Origin: JAFKFJ01 sp963786445
GTDB taxonomy: Bacteria > Pseudomonadota > Alphaproteobacteria > Acetobacterales > Acetobacteraceae
Assembly: GCA_963786445.1 (NCBI GenBank)
Contig: CAWAZU010000009.1
Coordinates: 1-64,000 of the forward strand
Reading direction: 5' to 3'
Length of the DNA: 64,000 nucleotides
A program made the translations under genes and the position numbers. The notes under the pieces are model-generated. The model saw only the letters and a program-made list of their open reading frames with translations, did not search any database and was not told where the DNA came from. Positions 56,844-64,000 of this stretch are shown here, one piece after another. How positions within the stretch are numbered: position 1 is the first letter of the stretch; each line of letters opens with the position of its first letter.

Positions 56844-59060
56844 TCAGCCGAAGCGGTTCGACCGCGGGAACCCGTTGGGCGCCCGCCGGCCCGCCTGCCC
56901 GCGCTCGCCGAGCCACTCGCGCAAATCCGTCTCGGTGCGCGTGCGCTCGCCGATCTTCCAGCTCAGGCCGTCGTCGATGCGGAACACGCAGGCGTCGGCG
57001 AGGCCGCCGTCCTTGTAGCGCTGCAGGATCACGCCGGTGCCGCGCGCCAGTTCCGGCACCTGCTCCAGCGGGAAGATCAGCATTTTCCGGTTCGCCCCGA
57101 TCGCCGCGACATGATCGCCCTCGGCCGGCACGCACAGCCGCGCCTCCTCGCCCGGCCGCGTGTTCAGCACCTGCTTGCCGGTGCGCTTTTCCGCAACCAG
57201 GTCCTCGGCCTTCACCACGAAGCCGCGCCCGCCCGCGGCGGCGACCAGGAACCGCGCGCCGTCGCGCAGCACGAACAGCGCCACCACATCGTCCTCGTTG
57301 GAAAGCTCGGCGAGCAGGCGCACCGGCTGCCCGTCGCCGCGCCCGCGCGGCAGGTCCGACGCGTGCAGCGTGTAGGCGCGGCCGTTGGTGGCGAACAGGC
57401 AGAGCCGATCCGTCGTCTCGCACGGCAGCTTCAGGCGCAGCCGGTCGCCCTCCTTGAACTTCAGCTCGGCGGGATCGGCGATGCTGCCGCGCACCGCGCG
57501 CAGCCAGCCTTTTTCCGACAGGATCGCGGTGATCGCCTCGCGCTCGACAAAGGCGTCCTGCGTCACCGCGACGGGGGGCGGCGCCGCCGCAAGCTGCGTG
57601 CGCCGCACGCCGAGCGCACCGCCGCCGAACTTTTGCCGGGTTTCCTCCAGCTCCTGCGCGATCCGCTCCCAGCGCCCGCGCTCGTCGCCGAGCAGCGTGC
57701 GCATGCTGCGTTGCTCCTTCGCGAGCGCCGCGTGCTCGCGGCGGATTTCCATCTCCTCCAGCCGCCGCAGGCTGCGCAGCCGCATGTTCAGGATCGCCTC
57801 GGCCTGCACGTCCGACAGCGAGAACGCCGTCATCATCGCCGGCTTCGGTTCGTCCTCGCTGCGCAGGATGCGGATCAGTTCATCGAGGTTGAGAAAGACC
57901 GCGAGGAAGCCGTCCAGCACGTCCATGCGCCGCTCGATCGCCGCCAGACGGTGGCGGCTGCGGCGCAGCAGCACTTCGTGGCGATGGTCGAGCCAGTGGC
58001 GCAGCACCTCGCGCAGCCCCATCACGCGCGGCGTGCGGTCGGCGGTCAGCACGTTCATGTTGAGCGGGAAGCGGGTTTCCAGCGCGGTCGCGCGGAACAC
58101 CGTCTCCATCAGCACGTCCGGCTCGACGCCGCGGGATTTCGGCTCCAGCACCAGCCGCACGGTCTCGGTGCTCTCGTCGCGCACATCGCCGAGCAGCGGC
58201 AGTTTTTTCTGCTCCAGCAGCTCGGCCATCTGCTCGATCAGGCGCGTCTTCTGCACCTGATAGGGGATTTCCGTGACCACGATCGCCCAGGTGCCGTGCT
58301 TGGCGCGCTCGACCTCCCATTTCGCGCGCAGGCGAAAGCCGCCGCGGCCGGTCTCGTAGGCCAGCGCGATCGCGGCGGCGTCCTCCACCAGCACGCCGCC
58401 GGTCGGAAAGTCGGGGCCGGGCATGTGAGCGAGCAATTCCGCCGTCGTCGCCTCGGGGTTTCGCACCAGCGCGGCGGCGGCGGCGCACACTTCGCCGGCG
58501 TTGTGCGGCGGGATCGAGGTCGCCATGCCGACCGCGATGCCGGCCGCGCCATTGGCCAGCAGGTTCGGAAACCCGCCCGGCAGCACGACGGGTTCCTGCT
58601 CCTCGCCGTCATAGGTGGCGCGGAAATCCACCGCGTCATCGTCGATGCCGGCGAGCAGCGCGCGGGCAACTTCCGTCAGCCGCGCCTCGGTGTAGCGCAT
58701 GGCCGCGGCGTTGTCGCCGTCGATGTTGCCGAAATTGCCCTGGCCCTCGACCAGCGGATAGCGCGCGGCGAAATCCTGCGCCAATCGCACCAGCGCGTCA
58801 TACACCGCGACATCGCCGTGCGGATGGTATTTGCCGATCACGTCGCCGACCACGCGCGCGCATTTCTTGAAGCCGGCGGTGGGATCGAGGCGCAACTGAT
58901 GCATCGCATAGACCAGCCGCCGATGCACCGGCTTCAGCCCGTCGCGCACGTCCGGCAGCGAGCGCGACATGATGGTGGAGAGCGCATAGGCGAGATACCG
59001 CTCCGACAGCGCCTCGGCGAGCGGCGCGTCCTCGATCTTGCCGGCAAAATCGTCAGGCAT
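56844..59060 (-). CDS. parC: DNA topoisomerase IV subunit A
   Basis: 738 residues. The N-terminal breakage-reunion domain starts LSERYLAYALSTIMSRSLPD and has GLKPVHRRLVYAMH and the catalytic Tyr123 in AAAMRYTEARLT. The tower and coiled-coil parts follow (LRRLEEMEIRREHAALAKEQ). The C-terminal region forms the beta pinwheel (FATNGRAYTLHASDLPRGRG and similar repeats). ATG 59060 gives the family start and overlaps the recO stop by 8 nt, so the genes are co-translated. ParE, its partner, lies 42 kb away and shows a frameshift. Confidence 0.95.
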   Translation of the reverse strand: MPDDFAGKIEDAPLAEALSERYLAYALSTIMSRSLPDVRDGLKPVHRRLVYAMHQLRLDPTAGFKKCARVVGDVIGKYHPHGDVAVYDALVRLAQDFAARYPLVEGQGNFGNIDGDNAAAMRYTEARLTEVARALLAGIDDDAVDFRATYDGEEQEPVVLPGGFPNLLANGAAGIAVGMATSIPPHNAGEVCAAAAALVRNPEATTAELLAHMPGPDFPTGGVLVEDAAAIALAYETGRGGFRLRAKWEVERAKHGTWAIVVTEIPYQVQKTRLIEQMAELLEQKKLPLLGDVRDESTETVRLVLEPKSRGVEPDVLMETVFRATALETRFPLNMNVLTADRTPRVMGLREVLRHWLDHRHEVLLRRSRHRLAAIERRMDVLDGFLAVFLNLDELIRILRSEDEPKPAMMTAFSLSDVQAEAILNMRLRSLRRLEEMEIRREHAALAKEQRSMRTLLGDERGRWERIAQELEETRQKFGGGALGVRRTQLAAAPPPVAVTQDAFVEREAITAILSEKGWLRAVRGSIADPAELKFKEGDRLRLKLPCETTDRLCLFATNGRAYTLHASDLPRGRGDGQPVRLLAELSNEDDVVALFVLRDGARFLVAAAGGRGFVVKAEDLVAEKRTGKQVLNTRPGEEARLCVPAEGDHVAAIGANRKMLIFPLEQVPELARGTGVILQRYKDGGLADACVFRIDDGLSWKIGERTRTETDLREWLGERGQAGRRAPNGFPRSNRFG

Positions 59061-59793
59061 CCGGGGCAAACTCCGCGAGCGAACAGATCATGTCGTAGAG
59101 CGCGACTCGGGCGGCGGGCAACGGGCGATGGTGGTGGCCGAACGCATCGCGCGCCAGAAAATGCCCGGTCAGACGCAGCCCGTCGCGCCATTCCGCCGCG
59201 TCACCGGGCGCGCCGGTGCGCAGGAACGGCGGCAGCTTCAGCAGGCGCGGCCGCCATTCCCCGGCGGCGGCATCGGCGATCGCGCAGCCGGTGCGCGGCG
59301 AGACCCAGAGCAGCCCTTCGGTCGCGCCGGTCCGCGCGCAGGCGTCGAGCGTGAGACCGTAGCCGAGATCGGCGAGCAGCCCGGCCTCCCACCGCACCAG
59401 CGCGGCCAGCGCCGCCGGCGGGGCGGCGAGTTGCGCGAGCAGGCGCAGCAGCCCGCCGAACACGCGCGGGTGCGGCTCGCGTTCCGGCAGCGCGCCCTCG
59501 GCGACGGCGCAGGCGGCGCGCAGCACGGCGAGCGCGAGGCGGTCCTCCATCGCCAGCGCCGCCGCGGGATGCACGAGTTCGGCCGCGAGGCTGCCGAGCT
59601 GGTCGGCGAGCCGCGCCACCCAGCGCGCCTGCACCACGTTTCCCGGCTGCCACACGGCGGCGCGCCCGCGCGCCAGCCCGCCGCGGGCGAGGCCGCGATG
59701 CGCGCCGTGGTCCTCGGTCATCACCGTCGCCACCGCATCGCCTTCGCCATAGGGGCGGGCGTCGAGCACGATGGCGGGGGCTTCCCATTCCAT
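59053..59793 (-). CDS. recO: DNA repair protein RecO
   Basis: 246 residues. The N-terminal OB fold opens MEWEAPAIVLDARPYGEGDAV, the characteristic start, then VMTEDHGAHRGLARGG. The C-terminal helical region includes RWEAGLLADLGYGLTLDACARTG and a late LPAARVALYDMI block. RecO loads RecA onto SSB-coated DNA with RecR. In Alphaproteobacteria it commonly follows era; here the two are separated by three unrelated genes. Confidence 0.92.
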   Translation of the reverse strand: MEWEAPAIVLDARPYGEGDAVATVMTEDHGAHRGLARGGLARGRAAVWQPGNVVQARWVARLADQLGSLAAELVHPAAALAMEDRLALAVLRAACAVAEGALPEREPHPRVFGGLLRLLAQLAAPPAALAALVRWEAGLLADLGYGLTLDACARTGATEGLLWVSPRTGCAIADAAAGEWRPRLLKLPPFLRTGAPGDAAEWRDGLRLTGHFLARDAFGHHHRPLPAARVALYDMICSLAEFAPDA

Positions 59794-60034
59794 CGGACGC
59801 CTCTAGCCGATGCCGGACCGCCGCGCACGCCAGGGCCGACACCTCGCGCGAGCCCGGAGACCCTATGCAGGCGTGGTTCGCGTGACGCGATTGTCACGAA
59901 CGCATGATTTGATGGAAAATGATACGATGCTGGTTGCTCAATGTGCCGTTCAACCATAGATTGCATCCGCGCCATCCGGCCGACGCGCACGGGGCCGACG
60001 ACGATCCGTCAACAGGGAACAGGAAGACCGACGC

Positions 60035-60742
60035 ATGTGCCGCTCCATCCTCTGGTCAGCCCCGCTGTTGGCGGCCGCAATCGCCCTGGCGCCCACCGGG
60101 AAAGCCGCCGAGGCATCGCCGTTGTTCGTCGCCGGCAGTACGTTCCAGGTGCAGGCGAACAGCTCGCCCGACACCTTCACCGACAATGTCACCCTGACGC
60201 CGGGGTCGTATTCGCTGGACAGCGGCGCGCTGAGCCTGACGTTCTCGATCGTGCCCACCGGGTCCGGCGGCGCGGAGTGGCTGGTGTTCGACTACACGAC
60301 CACGAGCGGTGGCCCGCTGTCCCAGCCCACCGACGATTGGGCGCTGAACCAAGTCGGCCTCGACGCCGCGGTTGCCGTCAACTTCATTGCCGCCTACAGC
60401 GAATGGTCCGACAGCGGCACCGTCCTGACGCCCACGGAGAACATCTTCGGAGGTTACGGTATCGAGACGAATCCCGTGCCTGGACAGAGCGGCACCGGCC
60501 TCGGCGTCAGTGGCATCGTCGACCCGCTTGCAGCAGGGCCGGCGGCGTCGCTGGGCGCGTTCATCTCGCCGTGGTCGTACCTTGACAACGCGGGATTCAA
60601 TTCCGCAGACGTAAATGGTTATGAACAGGCCCTGGAGTTTGAGCCGCAGACCCCCATCCCGACCCCCGAGCCCACGTCGCTCGCGCTGCTGGGCGCCGGC
60701 GTGCTCGGCTTGGCGCTGTACCGGCGCCGGCGCGCGGCCTGA
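60035..60742 (+). CDS. PEP-CTERM sorting-domain protein
   Basis: 235 residues. It has a signal peptide (LWSAPLLAAAIALAPTGKA) and the C-terminal sorting tag: PEPTSLALLGAGVLGLALY, that is Pro-Glu-Pro, one membrane helix and an Arg cluster (RRRR). The central 180 residues are beta-rich and Ser/Thr/Gly-rich with no known domain. Such proteins are cut by exosortase and sent to the cell surface or extracellular matrix; the exosortase is not in the window. It sits alone on the plus strand between recO and the NUDIX gene, in the usual era-recO interval. The 241 nt upstream hold an AT-richer promoter-like patch near 59895-59935. Confidence 0.88.
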   Translation: MCRSILWSAPLLAAAIALAPTGKAAEASPLFVAGSTFQVQANSSPDTFTDNVTLTPGSYSLDSGALSLTFSIVPTGSGGAEWLVFDYTTTSGGPLSQPTDDWALNQVGLDAAVAVNFIAAYSEWSDSGTVLTPTENIFGGYGIETNPVPGQSGTGLGVSGIVDPLAAGPAASLGAFISPWSYLDNAGFNSADVNGYEQALEFEPQTPIPTPEPTSLALLGAGVLGLALYRRRRAA

Positions 60743-60778
60743 GTGGCTGCGGCGGGACCGGCGCTGGCCGGTGGCGAG

Positions 60779-61405
60779 CTAATCGAACTCCGTCGCCAGT
60801 CCCGGCTCCCGCCAATGCGCGAACATCCGCCGCACCTGCTGCGGCAGCACGCGCCCCGTTGACAGCTCGGCCGGCAGCGCCTCCTCCGCGAAGAACGCCA
60901 CCTCCGACGTCTCCAGGCTCGGCGTCGCCGCCCCGCCGGTGATCTCGCAGACGAAGAAAAGCTTGTAGGTGGAGAACGGGAACGCGCCGTGCCCCTGCCG
61001 CGTGCGGTCCCACACCGCGGCCAGCTTGTGTACGCGGACCTGGAACCCCGATTCCTCGGCGACCTCTTTCGCGACGTTCTCCGCCGCGGTCAGGTTCACG
61101 TCCGCCCAGCCGCCGGGCAGCGTCCAGCGGCCGTCATCGAGCACTTCGCGCACCATCAGCACTTCGCCCGCCGCGTTGAAGGCGGCGCCGCGCACGTCGA
61201 TCTTCGGCGTGGCGTAGCCGTCCTGCGCCGCAAACAGCGCCTCGATGCGCCCCGCCTCGCCACCGCCCGCCGCCATCGCCCGCGCCGCCAGCGCGCGCAG
61301 TTGCCCGTACCGCTCGCGGTCATAGGGGTCCCGCGTGAACGCGAGGCCCGACTGCGCGATCGCTTGCATCTCACGCGCCCAGGCCAGCCATTCCGGCTCG
61401 GTCAT
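60779..61405 (-). CDS. NUDIX hydrolase with N-terminal domain
   Basis: 208 residues. The first 60 residues (WLAWAREMQAIAQSGLAF, DRERYGQLRALAARAM) are the helical N-terminal domain of ADP-ribose-pyrophosphatase-like members. The Nudix box runs from GGWADVNLTAAENVAKEVAE into ESGF; it keeps the metal-binding Glu residues but has Lys in place of the canonical Arg in the REU part. It should hydrolyse a nucleoside-diphosphate derivative. Its start overlaps the thioesterase stop by four bases. Confidence 0.88.
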   Translation of the reverse strand: MTEPEWLAWAREMQAIAQSGLAFTRDPYDRERYGQLRALAARAMAAGGGEAGRIEALFAAQDGYATPKIDVRGAAFNAAGEVLMVREVLDDGRWTLPGGWADVNLTAAENVAKEVAEESGFQVRVHKLAAVWDRTRQGHGAFPFSTYKLFFVCEITGGAATPSLETSEVAFFAEEALPAELSTGRVLPQQVRRMFAHWREPGLATEFD

Positions 61406-61788
61406 GCCGGATCGACCGGGCGCGGCCGGCCGTCCGGGCCGATCGCGACATAGATGAACGTCGCCGAGGTGACCTTGCTCATCGCGCCCTCGCGGGAGCG
61501 GCGCCAGGCTTCGATGAAGATGCGGATCGAGCTGCGGCCGATGCCGAGCACGCGCGTGTAGATGCTCACCTCGTCGCCGACCTTCACCGGGCGGTGAAAC
61601 GTCATGGAATCGACGGCCACCGTCGCCGTCCGCCCGCCGGCGCGCCGCCAGGCGGTGACGCCGCCGGCCAGGTCCATCTGCGCCATCAGCCAGCCGCCGA
61701 AAATGTCGCCGTTCGGGTTGGTGTCGGCCGGCATGGCGACGGTGCGGATCGCCGGCTCGCCCGACGGCGGCGCGTCGGCCTCGGTCAT
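61402..61788 (-). CDS. Acyl-CoA thioesterase (YciA-like hotdog protein)
   Basis: 128 residues of the single hotdog type. NPNGDIFGGWLMAQMDLAGG contains the catalytic Asp (in GDIFGGW); FHRPVKVGDEVSIYTRV and SATFIYVAI complete the fold. YciA proteins cleave short- and medium-chain acyl-CoAs. It overlaps era at its start (61785-61788) and the NUDIX gene at its end, so lepB-rnc-era-thioesterase-NUDIX is a tight operon. Confidence 0.9.
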   Translation of the reverse strand: MTEADAPPSGEPAIRTVAMPADTNPNGDIFGGWLMAQMDLAGGVTAWRRAGGRTATVAVDSMTFHRPVKVGDEVSIYTRVLGIGRSSIRIFIEAWRRSREGAMSKVTSATFIYVAIGPDGRPRPVDPA

Positions 61789-62678
61789 GGCGGGTCCTCC
61801 AGGCCGAGCGCGCGCAGCCGGGCCGCTTCCTCGTCCCAGCCGGCGCGCTCCTTGACGTTGAGGAAGAGATGCACCGGACGTTGCAGCAATCGCGAAAGTT
61901 CCGCCCGCGCCCGCACGCCGATCGCGCGGATGCGCGCGCCGCGCTCGCCGATCAGGATCGCCTTGTGGCCCGGCCGGGCGACATAGACCGTCGCCTCCAC
62001 GCGCACGGAACCGTCCTTGCGCTCCTGCCAGCTTTCGGTTTCCACCGTGGCGCCGTACGGCACTTCCTCGTGCGTCTGCAGGAAAATCTGCTCGCGCACC
62101 AGTTCGGCGGCGAGCAGCCGGTCGGGCAGGTCGGTCAGCTCGTCGTCGGGGAAGAGATGCGGCCCCTCCGGCATCGCCGCCGCGAGCCGGTCCTGCAGCC
62201 GGTCCAGCCCGTCGCCGGTGGCGGCCGAGACCATGAACGTCTCGGCGAACGCCGCCAGCCGCCCCAGTTCGGCCGCGAGCGGCAGCAGGCGCGGCGGCGC
62301 CACCAGATCGACCTTGTTCAGCACCAGCCACAACGCCCCGCCCCGCTTCGCCAGCCGCGCCGCGATCTCGCGCACCGGATCGGTCAGCCCTGCCTTGGCA
62401 TCGACCAGCAGCAGCACGAGGTCGGCATCCGCCGCGCCGGTCCAGGCGGCGGCCACCATTGCGCGGTCCAGGCGGCGGCGCGGGCGAAAAATGCCGGGCG
62501 TATCGACCAGCAGCACCTGGCTCCCGCCACGCAGCAAGATGCCGAGCACGCGCATGCGCGTCGTCTGCGCCTTCGGCGACACGATCGACAGTTTGGCGCC
62601 GGTCAGCCGGTTGAGCAGCGTCGATTTGCCGGCGTTCGGCGTGCCGACGATGGCGGCGAAACCGCACCGCGTCGTCAT
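61785..62678 (-). CDS. era: GTPase Era
   Basis: 297 residues. The GTPase domain has G1 VGTPNAGKSTLLNRL, G2 TTRMR, G3 VDTPGI and G4 LNKVDL. The C-terminal KH domain carries YVARPGHKAILIGERGARI, the GxxG RNA loop. Era binds the 3' end of 16S rRNA and helps small-subunit assembly. ATG 62678 overlaps the rnc stop by four bases. The gene pair rnc-era is highly conserved. Confidence 0.96.
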   Translation of the reverse strand: MTTRCGFAAIVGTPNAGKSTLLNRLTGAKLSIVSPKAQTTRMRVLGILLRGGSQVLLVDTPGIFRPRRRLDRAMVAAAWTGAADADLVLLLVDAKAGLTDPVREIAARLAKRGGALWLVLNKVDLVAPPRLLPLAAELGRLAAFAETFMVSAATGDGLDRLQDRLAAAMPEGPHLFPDDELTDLPDRLLAAELVREQIFLQTHEEVPYGATVETESWQERKDGSVRVEATVYVARPGHKAILIGERGARIRAIGVRARAELSRLLQRPVHLFLNVKERAGWDEEAARLRALGLEDPP

Positions 62679-63415
62679 GGCGCGAGTTGCGCCAGCAACC
62701 CGGCAGCGGCCAGCCGTTCGGCGGCGCGCTTGCTGCCGGCCCTTCCCTCCGCCCGACCGCCGCCGGCGGCGACCGCGATCACGAACACCGGCTCGTGCGG
62801 CGGCCCCTCGCGGCTGACCAGTTCGTAGCGCGGCAGCGCCAGCCCGCGCGCCAGCACGAACTCCTGCAAGGCGGTCTTCGGGTCTTTCGGCGGCTCCGCC
62901 ATGCCCGCCATGACGTCGGCCCAGGCGCGGCGCACGAAGTCGCGCGCCGGGTCGAGGCCGGCATCCAGATAAAGTCCGCCGATCAGCGCCTCCATCGCGT
63001 CGGCCAGCACGGTCGCCCGCTTGCGCACACCCGCCCGCGCCTCGCCGGCCGCCACGTCGAGCAGCGCCGGCAGGCCGCACTGCTCGGCGATCGCGGCGAT
63101 CGCCGGCTGCGAGACGAGATGCGCCAGCCGCGGCCCCAGCGCCCCCTCCTGCTCGTCGGGGAAACGTTCGGCGAGCCACTCGGCGACCAGCAGGCCGAGC
63201 ACACGGTCGCCGATGAACTCCAGCCGCTCGTTCGATCCGGCGCCGGTCGCGGGTGCGCTGCGGCCGTGGCCGATGCGGCGCGCCGGCACCGCCGAGCGAT
63301 GCGTCAGCGCCTCGCGCAGCAGCGCCGGCCGGGCGAACTCGTGGCCGACCAGCGCCGCGGCGGCGCTCAGCGGATCCCCGTGAACAGGCGCGACCAGCGG
63401 ATCTCGAGCGGCCAC
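62675..63415 (-). CDS. rnc: Ribonuclease III
   Basis: 246 residues. The catalytic signature is ERLEFIGDRVLGLLVAEWL, with the second acidic pair in DAMEALIGGLYLDAG. The dsRNA-binding domain begins at DPKTALQEFVLARGLALPRYELV. It processes pre-rRNA, and would cut the stem of the helix-45 intervening sequence in this same window. GTG 63415 is preferred: GGGAGG lies 7 nt upstream; GTG 63430 is an alternative. The start lies inside the end of lepB, so they are coupled. Confidence 0.94.
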   Translation of the reverse strand: MAARDPLVAPVHGDPLSAAAALVGHEFARPALLREALTHRSAVPARRIGHGRSAPATGAGSNERLEFIGDRVLGLLVAEWLAERFPDEQEGALGPRLAHLVSQPAIAAIAEQCGLPALLDVAAGEARAGVRKRATVLADAMEALIGGLYLDAGLDPARDFVRRAWADVMAGMAEPPKDPKTALQEFVLARGLALPRYELVSREGPPHEPVFVIAVAAGGGRAEGRAGSKRAAERLAAAGLLAQLAP

Positions 63416-64000
63416 TCCCACACCTCCCACCAGGGATCGGTGGCGTCGATGGAAAAGAAGATGAAGTCGGCGCGGCCGACCAGGTTCTCCAGCGGCACGA
63501 AGCCGACGCCGCCGCGGTCGGCGGGGACGCGGCTGTCCAGGCTGTTGTCGCGGTTGTCGCCCATCACGAACACGTCGCCCGGCGGCACCTTGTAGGCCGG
63601 CGTGTTGTCGAGCGGCTGGTCGTCCCCGGCCTTGAGGATGTCGTGCGCCGGCCCGTCGGGCAGGGTTTCCAGGTAGCGTTTCAGCAGCATCCCCGGCCCC
63701 TCGCCCTCGGCCAGGAAATCGCCGTCCGGCTTGCGCGGCACCGCGGTGCCGTTGATGTTGAGCTGGCCGTTGATCATCTGCACGGTGTCGCCCGGCAGGC
63801 CGATGATGCGCTTGATGTAGTCGATCGAGGGGTCGCGCGGCAGCCGGAACACCGCCACGTCGCCGCGGTGCGGCAGGCTGCCGAAGATGCGGCCGCTGAA
63901 GGGGATCTCCATGAAGCTCGGCAGCGAATAGCGCGAGTAGCCGTAGCTGAATTTCGAGACGAACAGGTAGTCGCCGACCAGCAGCGTCGGGATCATCGAG
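63367..64000 (-). CDS. lepB: Signal peptidase I (partial, N-terminus beyond window)
   Basis: The C-terminal 211 residues of LepB. The catalytic Ser is the TCG codon at 63997-63999, just before MIPTLLVGDYLFVSK. The general-base Lys lies in IDYIKRIIGLPGDTV. GDVFVMGDNRDNSLDSR is the conserved box E. It removes signal peptides at the periplasmic side of the inner membrane. The N-terminal membrane anchor is cut off by the window edge. It leads the lepB-rnc-era operon. Confidence 0.95.
   Translation of the reverse strand, partial: SMIPTLLVGDYLFVSKFSYGYSRYSLPSFMEIPFSGRIFGSLPHRGDVAVFRLPRDPSIDYIKRIIGLPGDTVQMINGQLNINGTAVPRKPDGDFLAEGEGPGMLLKRYLETLPDGPAHDILKAGDDQPLDNTPAYKVPPGDVFVMGDNRDNSLDSRVPADRGGVGFVPLENLVGRADFIFFSIDATDPWWEVWEWPLEIRWSRLFTGIR

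Overview
The window is a very GC-rich piece of an alphaproteobacterial chromosome. The rRNA operon order (16S, tRNA-Ile, tRNA-Ala, 23S, 5S, tRNA-fMet) and the gene neighbourhoods (serB / miaA-ilvB-ilvN-ilvC; lepB-rnc-era) are typical of Alphaproteobacteria. The overall protein style suggests Rhodospirillales, perhaps Acetobacteraceae; that family-level placement is inference only.

Layout. 1-97: C-terminal remnant of a GMC oxidoreductase. 188-6408: complete rRNA operon on the minus strand, with a roughly 300-nt stem-forming intervening sequence in helix 45 of 23S rRNA. 6425-12568: sugar epimerase, siroheme synthase, 3-hydroxybutyrate dehydrogenase, a DHFR-like reductase and a patatin phospholipase. 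12631-17613: Dps, parE (frameshifted), an acyl-CoA ligase/enoyl-CoA hydratase pair and HU. 17868-20532: murQ-nagA cell-wall amino-sugar recycling and a MazF/PemK-type toxin-antitoxin pair. 20755-26483: a secreted repeat protein, then the branched-chain amino acid genes ilvC, ilvN and ilvB with miaA upstream, and divergent serB. 26487-33747: lactonase, a Gfo/Idh/MocA oxidoreductase with a TIM-barrel isomerase, a cupin, lpxB with a GNAT acetyltransferase, and an NAD-dependent epimerase. 33852-40275: a Rossmann/FkbM-like protein, MarR, an ATP-grasp protein, metY behind a candidate SAM-II riboswitch, and a tautomerase divergent from a MocR regulator. 40281-44646: an NtrC-type two-component pair divergent from a protease-dead HtrA-like PDZ protein plus a LuxR-type regulator. 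44769-51414: an outer-membrane barrel candidate coupled to a CHAT-protease lipoprotein, an SDR, a FecR-domain protein with a long repeat tail and a 40-residue lipoprotein. 51436-56155: pal, kup, ispD, aldo-keto reductase, monooxygenase. 56260-56832: a DUF559 nuclease-like gene between two copies of a 100-bp palindromic repeat. 56844-64000: parC, recO, a PEP-CTERM protein, NUDIX, thioesterase, era, rnc and lepB (cut by the window end).

Two themes run across the window. First, five otherwise well conserved genes (parE, ilvB, miaA twice, serB and probably metY) each need removal of one extra G or C to restore the family reading frame. The uniform +1 direction points to assembly or sequencing errors more than to real gene loss. 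Second, short palindromic repeats of one sequence family occur inside the 23S intervening sequence, in the 16S-23S spacer and between two protein genes, which suggests one repeat population has invaded both rRNA and intergenic DNA. The best candidates for undescribed biology are the CHAT lipoprotein/barrel pair, the repeat-bracketed DUF559 gene and the repeat-derived rRNA insertion.
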